Shown here: positions 7,718 through 16,160 of the stretch, piece after piece | How the letters are laid out: every line of letters begins with the position of its first letter | Numbering within the stretch: position 1 is the first letter of the stretch | Source: Nitrospirota bacterium | Lineage (GTDB): Bacteria > Nitrospirota > Nitrospiria > 2-01-FULL-66-17 | Assembly (NCBI GenBank): GCA_016201825.1 | Contig: JACQCD010000033.1 | Span: 1-55,180, forward strand | Reading direction: 5' to 3' | DNA: 55,180 bases | Made by a program: the position numbers and the translations under genes | Notes under the pieces: model-generated | What the model saw: the letters and a program-made list of their open reading frames with translations, nothing else | Databases searched by the model: none | What the model was told of the DNA's origin: nothing

Positions 7718-9054
7718 ACCTTAGGCCCTGGCCGCGGAGGCCCCTCGGCGGCAGTGGCGCGGACGCTCTCCCACGCCAAGAGGCCATACAGCGGGGCATA
7801 CTCCGCCCATAAGATGGCCGGCCGCACGGTCCATGGGAGGCCGTGGCTCACATCGACCCAGACCCAGTAGGAGAGTGGGACCAATCCGCTGAAGGCGAGC
7901 CATCCCCGATTCGGCGTCAGGCAGACGAACGGGATGATCCAGCACACGTACCAGGGGTAGACCGTGGGGGTAAACAGCAGCCCAAAGCCGATGATCAGGT
8001 ACCCGTACCGAAGCGGGTCATCCTGCAGATACCCGTGATACACCGAAAAGACGAGAAGGGCCACCAGGAGGAGAGGTCGGATCACTGGGGTGTGCCCAGT
8101 CAGTACGGTCAACACGGCGAAACTTCCGGAGTTGAATTCCCAGGTCGCTGCGTACAGCCTCAGGCTGGAGAACAGCGTGTCGCCAGCGCCCAGGAACGCG
8201 GCGTATCCGACGCCGACGATCACGAGGAAGACCGCGGCCGGCGCTCGATATTCTCTTCGCCAGAGAACGTACGGCAACAGGAACACGGAGAAATATTTCG
8301 CGAGCGCAGAACACGCCAACGAGGCGGCGCCCAGCAGTTTCCGGCGATCGGAAAGCAACCAGAGGCCCAACACGAGGAGGAAGACCGGGAGTGAGTCAAG
8401 GTGCCCGGAGTGCGCGTATTCGACCAAGACCAATGGGTTCCACGCGTACAGCAGGCTTGCGGACGGAGGACGCCCTCGTGCTCGGAGCATGAGACAGAGG
8501 AGCACTGCTGTCCCGAGATCGAACAGCACCGCGACGGTCTTCACGCTGCGCACGGTGGGTGACACGAGCACGGCCCCCAACGACGCGAGCTGGAACAACG
8601 GGGGATAGATCGTCTCCAGCTCCTTGTGGTTGATATTCGAAAATTCTTCGGTGCGGAGCTTGATGAGTGCCGGGTGGTCCGGTGGGTACTGGTAGGGGTT
8701 GATGCCGGCTGCGAAGACTCGGCCGTCCCATACGTACCGGTAGACGTCGTCGGACAGCGTCGGTTCCCCGGTGAGGAACGTCGCGCGACACAGCACGCCG
8801 ATCAACAGGATGAGCGGCAATCGGAATGGCGGGGGGGCGCCGGACTGTGACACCCGGACAATCGCCACAAGGTAGAGCGCGAACATCGCGCCGTACAGCC
8901 AGAGAAACTGCGGAATGTGCGTGCGCAAATCTCCCAGTTGGACGATCGCGACGCACAACCCAAGAATGAAAACGCCGAGCCCGGCGAGGCCATAATCGGC
9001 CCTCGGTTCGCTCGACCTAGGATTTGGCGTGGAGGACGGCGAGAAACGAGACAT
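7714..9054 (-). CDS. polyprenyl-phosphate-dependent membrane glycosyltransferase (GT87/GT-C-like)
   Basis: 446 residues with about ten hydrophobic segments. The luminal-loop motif LSDDVYRYVWDGRVFAAGIN followed by PYQYPPD is typical of GT-C mannosyltransferases of the GT87/DUF2029 group, with the DD pair as probable metal or base residues. It overlaps the cellulose-synthase-like gene upstream by 38 nt and the TIGR04283 gene downstream by 4 nt, so the three are one transcription and translation unit. It probably adds a sugar from a lipid carrier on the periplasmic face. Donor and acceptor are unknown. Confidence 0.82.
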   Translation of the reverse strand: MSRFSPSSTPNPRSSEPRADYGLAGLGVFILGLCVAIVQLGDLRTHIPQFLWLYGAMFALYLVAIVRVSQSGAPPPFRLPLILLIGVLCRATFLTGEPTLSDDVYRYVWDGRVFAAGINPYQYPPDHPALIKLRTEEFSNINHKELETIYPPLFQLASLGAVLVSPTVRSVKTVAVLFDLGTAVLLCLMLRARGRPPSASLLYAWNPLVLVEYAHSGHLDSLPVFLLVLGLWLLSDRRKLLGAASLACSALAKYFSVFLLPYVLWRREYRAPAAVFLVIVGVGYAAFLGAGDTLFSSLRLYAATWEFNSGSFAVLTVLTGHTPVIRPLLLVALLVFSVYHGYLQDDPLRYGYLIIGFGLLFTPTVYPWYVCWIIPFVCLTPNRGWLAFSGLVPLSYWVWVDVSHGLPWTVRPAILWAEYAPLYGLLAWESVRATAAEGPPRPGPKV

Positions 9055-10474
9055 ACGAGAAGCCCGCCATCAAGAGGAGCATTAGCGGCAGCGCGCCCCA
9101 ATTCTTCAGCGCCACCAGAGCGCCCAGCGATGCGGCCAGATACAGCGCCAGACAGGATTCGGCAATCGGAATCCCGTGTCCGAGTGATCGGTAGGTCTTG
9201 TCGGTCCACGCGTCCCCAGTGGATTCGATCCCGTATTTGGCCGTTCGAACGAAAGGGCTCTCGCGGGACCGCAACGCGTCGATAACCGCGCGCGCGTTGT
9301 TGATGGACATCCCGATCCCGAAGGCCACGATCAGGGGGATGTGACCGATTCGCGCCGTCCATCGGCGTCCCTGCTCGACTTGCGTGACCAGGTAGAAGAC
9401 GCCGATCGACACGACCGAGAACAGAACGAGCGACGTTTCCCAGAACAGGAGGCCCTCCCGTCCGATCCGGTAGCGCAGGACAAGGGAGGCGGGGGTCAGC
9501 ACCGTCAGCGCGGCCATGAGGAGATAGTTCACGTTGGCGGTCAAATGACAGGTGGCTTCGATCTTGACCCTGAGGGGGAGCGCGGCCATCCAGATTGCTG
9601 GCAAGAGCTTTCGGCACACCTGGAGCGATCCCTTCGTCCACCGGTATTGCTGGTGACGCAGGGCGTGCAGGTCGACCGGCAGCTCGCTGGGGCACACGAG
9701 GTTCGGGACGAACACGAATCGCCAGCCCTTCATCTGCGCGCGGTACGACAGATCCAGATCCTCGGTCAGGGTGTCGCCTTGCCAGCCACCAGCCTCCTCG
9801 ATGGCTTGCCGCCGCCAGATTCCGGCCGTACCGTTGAAATTAAAAAATCTGCCGGAGAAATATCGCGCGGAATGTTCGATCACGAAATGCCCATCGAGCA
9901 ACATGGCCTGGAGCCGCGTTAAGAGCGAGTACCCCTCGTTCACGTAGCCCCACCTCGCCTGAACCATCCCCACACGCTGATCCGTAAAATACGGGATCGT
10001 TCGCTCCAAAAAGTCCGGCGGGGGAAGAAAGTCGGCGTCAAAGATGGCGAAGAAGTCGTCTCGCGAGAGCGCCATCCCGGCCCGGAGCGCGCCCGCTTTG
10101 TAGTCCTGCCGGTCCATCCGGTGGTGGTAGGTGACCAGGAAACCCCGGGCCGACAGATCCGCGGCCACGGCGCGCGCGAGGTCCTGGGTGTGGTCGGTGG
10201 AGTCGTCGAGGATTTGGATACGGAGTCGTTGACGAGGGTACCGCAGGCGTGAGACCGCCTTGATGAGCCGGTCGGTGACGTACATTTCGTTATAGAGCGG
10301 TAACTGGACGGTCACCGGCGGGTAGTCCTCCGGTGCCGTTGGACGCAAGGGATGTGGTGTCGAACATCGCGAGTAGCGGAAGTACCAGTACAGCATGGCC
10401 ACGCGATGGAGGCCGTAGAGCGAGAGCGCGAGCAAGATCGCGAAGTACGACCAGACGATGAGGAGCGGAATCAT
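9017..10474 (-). CDS. processive family 2 glycosyltransferase, cellulose-synthase-like
   Basis: 485 residues. Catalytic motifs in order: ILDDSTD, IFDADFLPP (DxD), TEDLDLSYR (TED) and QQYRW (QxxRW), the full set of processive beta-glycosyltransferases. One N-terminal and four or more C-terminal membrane helices flank the GT domain; no PilZ domain is visible. It belongs to the short CslA/mannan-synthase-like or glucosyltransferase group rather than BcsA. The following genes encode a GT-C enzyme and a TIGR04283 enzyme, and the preceding gene a barrel, suggesting synthesis and export of a glycan or glycolipid. Confidence 0.88.
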   Translation of the reverse strand: MIPLLIVWSYFAILLALSLYGLHRVAMLYWYFRYSRCSTPHPLRPTAPEDYPPVTVQLPLYNEMYVTDRLIKAVSRLRYPRQRLRIQILDDSTDHTQDLARAVAADLSARGFLVTYHHRMDRQDYKAGALRAGMALSRDDFFAIFDADFLPPPDFLERTIPYFTDQRVGMVQARWGYVNEGYSLLTRLQAMLLDGHFVIEHSARYFSGRFFNFNGTAGIWRRQAIEEAGGWQGDTLTEDLDLSYRAQMKGWRFVFVPNLVCPSELPVDLHALRHQQYRWTKGSLQVCRKLLPAIWMAALPLRVKIEATCHLTANVNYLLMAALTVLTPASLVLRYRIGREGLLFWETSLVLFSVVSIGVFYLVTQVEQGRRWTARIGHIPLIVAFGIGMSINNARAVIDALRSRESPFVRTAKYGIESTGDAWTDKTYRSLGHGIPIAESCLALYLAASLGALVALKNWGALPLMLLLMAGFSYVSFLAVLHAKS

Positions 10475-10512
10475 CTCAAGGAGAAAGACCGGTGTCTCGG
10501 ACGACGCGACGG

Positions 10513-11382
10513 TCAGAAGGCGTAGACCAGGGCCAGTTGGACCATGTTGCCGGCCCCGATGTCTTTGCCGTACAGCACGCCGGTGTAGGTGACCTCGCCG
10601 GACCAGTTCCGGTTGTGCGCGTACCCGGCGGTCAGTTCAAGCTTGCCGATGTCAAACTCCGGGCTCAGGGTCGGGTTTCCGCCGGCGGACACGCCGCTCG
10701 TCTGATCTGCGTTCCGGGCGCTCTTGATGCCGTCGAGTTTCGTGCGGGCATAGATGCGTGGGGTGAAACTTAGACCGTACTCTACCAGGTACCGGTACTC
10801 GTCCGACGGCTCCTCCGCCCGGTACCGATAGCCGAACTCGATACCGCCATACCCGTACGGATACAAGCTCCTCCCCACCAGGACGCGTACCTCAGTATCA
10901 ACTTGTCCGCTTCCCGTGGCCGGACCGGTCGCGGGGTCGCGGTTCTCGTCATATAAGTAGGGAAACTTGCCCAGCAGGAGTACCGACACGACGGTGGGCT
11001 CCGACAGCAGCCGGTAGCGAACGCCGAGGTCCAGATCGCCGAAGCCGGTATTACGCAACGTCCGAGTCCCGAACCCGGTCTCCGACTGGTCCTGAAGGAA
11101 TTTCAGCGGCAGCGATCCCACGATCGTGAGACGATCGGTCAGTCCTCCCTCCCCGTAGTAGGTGATGTTCCATTCGGTGAACTCACCGTTGTTGGCGGCT
11201 GCAACCCGATTGCCGGACGCGTCGAATTGTTCGGTGATGACCGCATAGTTGACCGCCAGTCGGTTGTAGACACTCCCCTTGGCTTGGGTCCACGCGCCGG
11301 CTGTTGCGGCCGAGGGCAACCCCACCGATACCAGCAGCGCGAAGAGCGCGAAACAGATTCCGGTCAGACGGATCTTGGCCAT
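10513..11382 (-). CDS. outer-membrane beta-barrel protein (MetA-pathway/transporter-like)
   Basis: 289 residues with a signal peptide (cleavage near ATAGA-WTQ). Alternating amphipathic strands run throughout and the protein ends in LALVYAF, an aromatic C-terminus recognised by the BAM complex. Segments such as GLTDRLTIVGSLPLKF and TGFGDLDLGVRYRL resemble the phenol_MetA_deg family of small barrels. A GGAG ribosome site precedes ATG 11382. It lies between the DUF547 gene and the glycosyltransferases on the same strand, so it may be an outer-membrane partner of that pathway; the function is not established. Confidence 0.75.
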   Translation of the reverse strand: MAKIRLTGICFALFALLVSVGLPSAATAGAWTQAKGSVYNRLAVNYAVITEQFDASGNRVAAANNGEFTEWNITYYGEGGLTDRLTIVGSLPLKFLQDQSETGFGTRTLRNTGFGDLDLGVRYRLLSEPTVVSVLLLGKFPYLYDENRDPATGPATGSGQVDTEVRVLVGRSLYPYGYGGIEFGYRYRAEEPSDEYRYLVEYGLSFTPRIYARTKLDGIKSARNADQTSGVSAGGNPTLSPEFDIGKLELTAGYAHNRNWSGEVTYTGVLYGKDIGAGNMVQLALVYAF

Positions 11383-11404
11383 GTGGTCTCCTGCACGGTG
11401 GGAG

Positions 11405-12235
11405 TTACGGACTATTCAGCTTCCAGTCATACGTGTGATCGGAGATTCGCGTGGCGCCATCGAGTTGACGTCGAAGCCCGTCGTCGGCGTACAGATGGAG
11501 GTGAGCCAGGAGGCCTGCATCATCGCCTCCGAAGTCACTCTGGAACCAGATATAGATGCTGGAAACCACCACCTTGCCGTCCGTGACCGTGACACCGCGC
11601 GGGTGGTTGACGTAGGCTCGCGCCGCCTGATCGAGCATCGTCTCGGTGTTCTCCGCCGTGAAGGCTTTGGGCTGGAGGTTCGGACAGCCGAGGCTCGCGC
11701 AGTTGACGGCATAATGGACGCGGGGGTCCTGAAAGATCGGCCGCAGGATACGATGCTCGATGTCGTCCAACGAGAGGGCCTGCCCCTCGACGGTGGCGAG
11801 CTTCTTGCCCCATGGGCCGCGGGTCAACAATCCCGGTGAGATCGCCACGTCCATGATGCTCGATACTGGCATGTGGTCTAACATCACGTTCACGGTGACG
11901 GCGTTGTAGAGATTGATCCAATAGGCTTTCTGTTCCGGTTTTCGTAGCTCGCGGACCTTCACCATCTGGAGGTGGGCGATGTATCGCTTGAGCGCCTGTT
12001 GATCGGCGGCGGTGACGTCGGTATACCGGAGCCGGTTGATCCCGCTTGGGTGGTTGGCCACGACGTAGGATTTGAGAAAGTGGTCCCACGCGGCATGGTC
12101 AACCGTTGTTGCGCTCGCCGGCCGAGAGACATCCCAGAAATCCCAGCGGTCGGCTTTGGGGGCGGCGAACGAAGGATCTGCCCAGACGATGCCGAGGAAG
12201 ACGATCAATCCCGTCGATATAATGACGCGTCGCAT
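11405..12235 (-). CDS. secreted DUF547 domain protein
   Basis: 276 residues with an N-terminal signal peptide (cleavage near SFA-APK). The DUF547 hallmark QKAYWINLYNAVTVNVML is present, followed by HYAVNCASLGCPNL with two Cys that may form a disulfide, and SIYIWFQSDFG. AAGGAG precedes ATG 12235. DUF547 proteins are of unknown activity but recur in arsenosugar and TIGR04283 glycosyltransferase neighbourhoods, as here, where a barrel and three glycosyltransferases follow on the same strand. Confidence 0.85.
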   Translation of the reverse strand: MRRVIISTGLIVFLGIVWADPSFAAPKADRWDFWDVSRPASATTVDHAAWDHFLKSYVVANHPSGINRLRYTDVTAADQQALKRYIAHLQMVKVRELRKPEQKAYWINLYNAVTVNVMLDHMPVSSIMDVAISPGLLTRGPWGKKLATVEGQALSLDDIEHRILRPIFQDPRVHYAVNCASLGCPNLQPKAFTAENTETMLDQAARAYVNHPRGVTVTDGKVVVSSIYIWFQSDFGGDDAGLLAHLHLYADDGLRRQLDGATRISDHTYDWKLNSP

Positions 12236-12267
12236 GGCCTACTCCTTGGCGTTGGAAGTCCTCAACG

Positions 12268-12297
12268 GGTTGGGGCGTTCACGTGAACGCCCCAACC
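12268..12297. terminator. 30-bp perfect palindrome (terminator or processing hairpin)
   Basis: The 15-base arm GGTTGGGGCGTTCAC is followed directly by its exact complement GTGAACGCCCCAACC. It lies 10 bases after the stop of the lipoprotein gene and 32 bases before the DUF547 start on the same strand. There is no T-tract on either side, so it is not a standard intrinsic terminator. It may attenuate transcription, stabilise an mRNA end, or bind a dimeric protein. Confidence 0.6.
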
Positions 12298-12306
12298 GTG
12301 ATTCTC

Positions 12307-13218
12307 TCAGGGGTTGAGGAACCAGACCCCACTCCGTTCGTTCACGGGTGTTCCCGTTCCATCGGTGGGTGTGGCCAAAATATACGTCCCGGCGGCGGTG
12401 GCGAACGTATTGCCCAAGGCTGCCGCATGGCCCACCGTGAGGCTGGCCGTCGCGCCACTCACGTCTCCGGCAAGGATGTGTGTTGCAGCGGGGAGCGGGT
12501 CGGGGTCGTTGATCGGCTCGATCGTGATCACGATCGCGGTAGCGCTTGCCAGATTGGCAATACCGGTGAAGTCTCCGTTGGGGATAACTACTCCTCCGGG
12601 GTGGGTGATAAGCTGGCCGCTCGAATTCACGTTGAAGTGGCCGGTCGAGACGGGGGAACTGCTGATGATGGCCCATCCCTCGTAGTAGTAGCCGTTGAGC
12701 AGGGGTTCCAGGCCGGTGAACGCCAAGGTCAGCGTGGTGCCGCTGATCGTGGCGGTGCCGGTGGGGAACACGGCGGCTCCGTTGCTCATTGGATACGCCA
12801 CATGATCCGCGGCGCCGGCGGGCACCATGGCGGTCAGCGGTTTAAGCGTAAACGGCGCGGTGCTGTCATCCGGCGAGGGCTCGATGCTGATCACGGCGGC
12901 CGTTCCTTGAAGCTCGGTCGGAAACGTGAGCCCGGACGGCGCATTCTGCAGGAAGTCTTCGCCAGGGAACGGGGGGCCCGCGGTCGCGCCACTGAACGGC
13001 GCACTGTCATCCGCAGCCGATGCCGATGTAAACGTGCCGGTTGAGACCGGTGTGCCGTTGATCACGGCCCAGCCTTCGTATTTCCACCCCGCGGGCAGTG
13101 TCGCGAGGGTCAGACCTGCCGTCGGTCCGGAAGCGGCCGGCGCCGGATTGTCGTCGCCGTTGCAGCCGGTGACCAATGCCGCCGCGAGCAGGGCGGTGGT
13201 GAGACAGTGCTTGAACAT
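12307..13218 (-). CDS. lipoprotein with two tandem RskA-C-like domains
   Basis: 303 residues. Signal sequence ending LVTGC fits a lipobox, so the mature protein would start at Cys19 and be lipid-anchored. Two similar units follow, each with a YEGWA core: KYEGWAVINGTPVSTGTF near residue 48, then a matching VISIEP strand, and YYEGWAIISSSPVSTGHF near residue 180, then VITIEP. This pattern resembles the extracytoplasmic domain of RskA/anti-sigma-K proteins, but there is no cytoplasmic sigma-binding part. AAAGGAG precedes ATG 13218. The gene order suggests co-expression with DM13 or DUF547 genes; its role is unknown. Confidence 0.75.
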   Translation of the reverse strand: MFKHCLTTALLAAALVTGCNGDDNPAPAASGPTAGLTLATLPAGWKYEGWAVINGTPVSTGTFTSASAADDSAPFSGATAGPPFPGEDFLQNAPSGLTFPTELQGTAAVISIEPSPDDSTAPFTLKPLTAMVPAGAADHVAYPMSNGAAVFPTGTATISGTTLTLAFTGLEPLLNGYYYEGWAIISSSPVSTGHFNVNSSGQLITHPGGVVIPNGDFTGIANLASATAIVITIEPINDPDPLPAATHILAGDVSGATASLTVGHAAALGNTFATAAGTYILATPTDGTGTPVNERSGVWFLNP

Positions 13219-13257
13219 GGCGTGCTCCTTTGGTTGTGGGGTCGGTGAACGAATCCG

Positions 13258-13767
13258 CTACTTCTTCATGTCCTTGTCCATCATTCCGTCTTTCATCATT
13301 TCGTCCTTTTTCATCACTTCGTCTTTCTTCATCATTCCGCCGTCAAACATCGCGTGGCCGATCTCCACGCTGAACTTCCGGCACCAGATCACCACACTGT
13401 TGTAGTCGGCGGCGTTGACGTTCGCGGGGATGGCGTACTGCACGGTTCCGGCAAACTGGGTCAGCTTGCCCAGCTCGACGCCCTTTGTGTAGTCGCCGTC
13501 TTTGGCCAAGTACACCCGCCCGTCGGGAACCTTATCGATCGTGAGATCGGTGATCAGGAGCATCGGACTGCCCCCTTTGTTGTTGGTGAGTGAGACCGTC
13601 CCGGCGGCGTGATGGCTCCCCGCTCCGCTCAACGAGGCGGTCATCGTCATCGGACCGCCCATCATTCCCTTCTTCATCTCATCCTTCATCATCCCACTCT
13701 GGGCTGTGGTAACCACGCCCAGCATGATGACGATCAGCGCGGTACTCACCACGTGTGCTCTATTCAT
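13258..13767 (-). CDS. secreted DM13-domain protein with Met/Lys/Asp-rich tails
   Basis: 169 residues. Signal peptide (ALIVIMLGVVTTAQS), then a Met/Lys-rich linker, a DM13 domain (residues about 40-145) with YNSVVIWCRKFSVEIGHA carrying the single conserved Cys, and a C-terminal tail made of repeated MMKKDE-like units. DM13 domains are predicted cytochrome-like or redox modules in secreted proteins. The Met-rich tail could bind soft metals such as Cu(I), Ag(I) or Hg(II), which is inference. GAGGAGG precedes ATG 13767. Confidence 0.82.
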   Translation of the reverse strand: MNRAHVVSTALIVIMLGVVTTAQSGMMKDEMKKGMMGGPMTMTASLSGAGSHHAAGTVSLTNNKGGSPMLLITDLTIDKVPDGRVYLAKDGDYTKGVELGKLTQFAGTVQYAIPANVNAADYNSVVIWCRKFSVEIGHAMFDGGMMKKDEVMKKDEMMKDGMMDKDMKK

Positions 13768-13876
13768 ACGGACCTCCTCGTTCGAGATGTGAACCGCAAT
13801 GCGTGCTTACACTGAGGATTAGTCTACGGGGCGAACGTGAAGGAGGCATGATCGGACTGTGACGATTTCGTGACGG

Positions 13877-14443
13877 CTACTCGGACGTTTCAGCCAGCAA
13901 CGTCTCGATCATGCGCTCGGTTTCGGCGTACCCACCCTCGCCGACGCGGACATACCGGATCACTCCGCGTTTGTCGATGAGATACATGGCGGGCCAGTAG
14001 TGGTTCCCGTACCGGTTCCAGATCGAGAAGTCGTTATCGATCGCGACGGCGTAGGGGATGTGGTGGTCCGTCACATACCGGGTGACCGCGTCGACGTCCT
14101 TTTCGTACGCAAATTCTGGGGAGTGAACGCCCACAACGACCAGCCCACGGTCGACGTACGCCTGATGCCACGCCTTGACCTGCGGTTCCACGTTCCGGCA
14201 GTTGAAGCAGCCGAAGGTCCAAAACTCGACCAGAACCACGGAGCCGCGAAGGGCCCAGATCGACACGGGGCTGGAGTTGATCCAGCCCGTGTCCGTTAGC
14301 TCAGGCGCCTGGCGCCCCACGAAGGCCTGCGCGTCGAACACGCCGACCGCGCCCGCGGCCATCGCCGCGACCAGAACGCCCCGCCACACGGTCGCGGGAT
14401 GTCGAACCATCCGCGCCGTCGTCGAAGAAGCGCCGGTGGTCAT
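13877..14443 (-). CDS. exported thioredoxin-fold protein (TlpA/DipZ-like)
   Basis: 188 residues. A signal or anchor segment (GVLVAAMAAGAVGVFDAQA) precedes a thioredoxin-like domain with VLVEFWTFGCFNCRNVEP, giving a CFNC redox pair, and a cis-Pro region HYWPAMYLID. This is closest to the periplasmic redoxin domain of DipZ/TlpA proteins. The ATG at 14443 overlaps the TGA of the preceding gene (ATGA), so the two are translationally coupled. A longer upstream frame lies inside the neighbouring gene and is rejected. Confidence 0.85.
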   Translation of the reverse strand: MTTGASSTTARMVRHPATVWRGVLVAAMAAGAVGVFDAQAFVGRQAPELTDTGWINSSPVSIWALRGSVVLVEFWTFGCFNCRNVEPQVKAWHQAYVDRGLVVVGVHSPEFAYEKDVDAVTRYVTDHHIPYAVAIDNDFSIWNRYGNHYWPAMYLIDKRGVIRYVRVGEGGYAETERMIETLLAETSE

Positions 14444-14847
14444 GCGGCCAGATCCAGATCTTTGATCCCTGCGTAGTAGAGAATCTTGCCCTTGAGGTCC
14501 GCGACGCTCCCCCGGCACCGCTCCAAGACCTCCGGTCTCACCAGGAGCATGGGACCCAGACGGGTCTGGGCCACGATGCACGGCAAACTGTCTCCGACCA
14601 GCACCTTGAGCTGCTGAGTCAACTCGTCCCGATGCACGTAGTCGATCGGGACGCCCAACTCCTCCTTGCAGTCCCGCCACGCGGACTTTTCGCCGGCGAG
14701 CCCGTGCGTGATGCTGCACAGGGCGCAGCCGTTGAGCATGAAGAGCTTCTTCGCACTGTCCACGAACGCGCCCCACTTGCCGGAATCAGCAGCGTAGATA
14801 AACAGCAAACGCTCGATCATGGTTCGCGTCGTGTGCCTCATCTCCAT
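14440..14847 (-). CDS. conserved protein with CALC motif, function unknown
   Basis: 135 residues, no signal peptide. It has an alpha/beta start (IERLLFIYAADSG) and the motif NGCALCSITHGLAGEK, then EELGVPIDYVHRDEL and LPCIVAQT. The arrangement resembles small thioredoxin-fold proteins with a CxxC-S-x-T-H centre, but I do not recognise a named family. AAGGAGG lies 7 nt before ATG 14847. It is coupled to the exported thioredoxin-fold gene downstream. Confidence 0.65.
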   Translation of the reverse strand: MEMRHTTRTMIERLLFIYAADSGKWGAFVDSAKKLFMLNGCALCSITHGLAGEKSAWRDCKEELGVPIDYVHRDELTQQLKVLVGDSLPCIVAQTRLGPMLLVRPEVLERCRGSVADLKGKILYYAGIKDLDLAA

Positions 14848-15056
14848 GGACGTGCCTCCTTAAGTGGTGGCCTGACCGCGGATCGTGTCCAGGCCTTGGG
14901 ACCGGACACCGCGTCCGGGCGGACCGCCCACCCGACGGCACTTACTCTACCCGCAGACTGTGACGGGAGAATGAGGGAATCGTGACGATTTGATGAAGAT
15001 GCACGCGCTGCTCTGAACGCGTGGGGCAGAGGGCGCGGAGTTGCAGGTCAGAAACG
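14848..15056. other. intergenic region between redox genes and the two-component system
   Basis: About 210 bases. On the minus strand it is downstream of the histidine kinase gene and upstream of the CALC-motif gene. It ends in AAGGAGG before the ATG at 14847. No convincing palindrome or T-tract terminator was seen. Confidence 0.3.
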
Positions 15057-16160
15057 TTACATTTGCGCGGCGAGCGGGATGGTGACGCGGAAGGTGGTCA
15101 GGCTGTTGCGGATGTCGACCGACACGGCGCCGTCGTGGGCTTCGACGATTTGCTTGACGAGCGAGAGGCCGATGCCCGCGCCGCCATGCTCGCGGGAGCG
15201 CGACTTCTCGCCGCGGTAGAAGCGTTCGAAGATGAACGGGAGGTCCTGCGAGGAAATGCCCTCTCCGGTATTGGACACCGAGAGCACGGCCGCGGGTCCC
15301 TCATAACCGATGGATACGGTCACCGCTCCGCCGCCGGGCGTGTAGTGCCACGCGTTCTCGAACAGGTTGTTCAGGACGCACACGAACTGGTCGTGGTCCA
15401 CGCGCACGCTTATCCGATCGCTGAGATCGCTCGTCGAAAGAAGGATCGCCTTCTGGGCGAACCGCGGTCTGAATGGTGCGAGCGCCTGCATGGTCAGCGC
15501 GCTCAGATTCAACGTGTCGAATCTCAACCGCTGAACTCCGGCATCGGCGATCGCGAGCTGATGCAGCCCCTCGACCAAACGGACCAGGCGCAGGACCTCC
15601 TCGTGCAGCGAAGCGATCTGCTCGGGGGACGGCGGCAGCACGCCGTCGCGCAGGGCTTCGAGGTAGCCGCGCATATTGGTCAACGGCGTCCGCAGCTCAT
15701 GCGCCACGTCGGCGACGAGGTCCTTGCGCAGTTTCTCCACCCGCTGGAGGCTGCACACCATCTGGTTGAACGCACCGACCAGCTCGCCGACCTCGTCGCC
15801 CGGTATCGCATCCACGCGCTGAGAATAATCCCCCGAGGCGATGCGGCCCGCGATCGCGCCCATCCGGCGGATCGGATGGAGAATCCTCCGCGTCAACACC
15901 CAGCTCGGGGCCAGCGCCAGGACCACGGCGCCGAGGCTGGCCCAGATCAACGTCGACGTCGTCGCATGCAGGAACATCCGGTGCGGCACAGCCGGGTCGA
16001 TGTGGTACTCCTTCATCAGGCGCATGAAATAGTCGCCGGCGATGCGTTCCATCGCGATCCAGATCAAGCCGATCACCGTGGTGATCACCAAAAGGTGGAT
16101 GCCCATCAGTTTCCAGAGCAGGGGAACGCGCCGGAGTCGCGTGGTCGGGACGGTCGTCAT
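15057..16160 (-). CDS. membrane sensor histidine kinase (BaeS/OmpR-partner type)
   Basis: 367 residues. Two membrane helices (about 14-36 and 68-90) bracket a short periplasmic loop of roughly 30 residues. A HAMP domain follows, then the dimerisation box DVAHELRTPLTN with the phospho-acceptor His, then the ATPase N box NNLFENAWHYTPGG, G1 box VSNTGEGI and G2 box GAGIGLSLVK. Its ATG overlaps the stop of the response regulator gene (ATGA). The signal is unknown; the small sensor loop suggests an envelope or metal cue. Confidence 0.92.
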   Translation of the reverse strand: MTTVPTTRLRRVPLLWKLMGIHLLVITTVIGLIWIAMERIAGDYFMRLMKEYHIDPAVPHRMFLHATTSTLIWASLGAVVLALAPSWVLTRRILHPIRRMGAIAGRIASGDYSQRVDAIPGDEVGELVGAFNQMVCSLQRVEKLRKDLVADVAHELRTPLTNMRGYLEALRDGVLPPSPEQIASLHEEVLRLVRLVEGLHQLAIADAGVQRLRFDTLNLSALTMQALAPFRPRFAQKAILLSTSDLSDRISVRVDHDQFVCVLNNLFENAWHYTPGGGAVTVSIGYEGPAAVLSVSNTGEGISSQDLPFIFERFYRGEKSRSREHGGAGIGLSLVKQIVEAHDGAVSVDIRNSLTTFRVTIPLAAQM

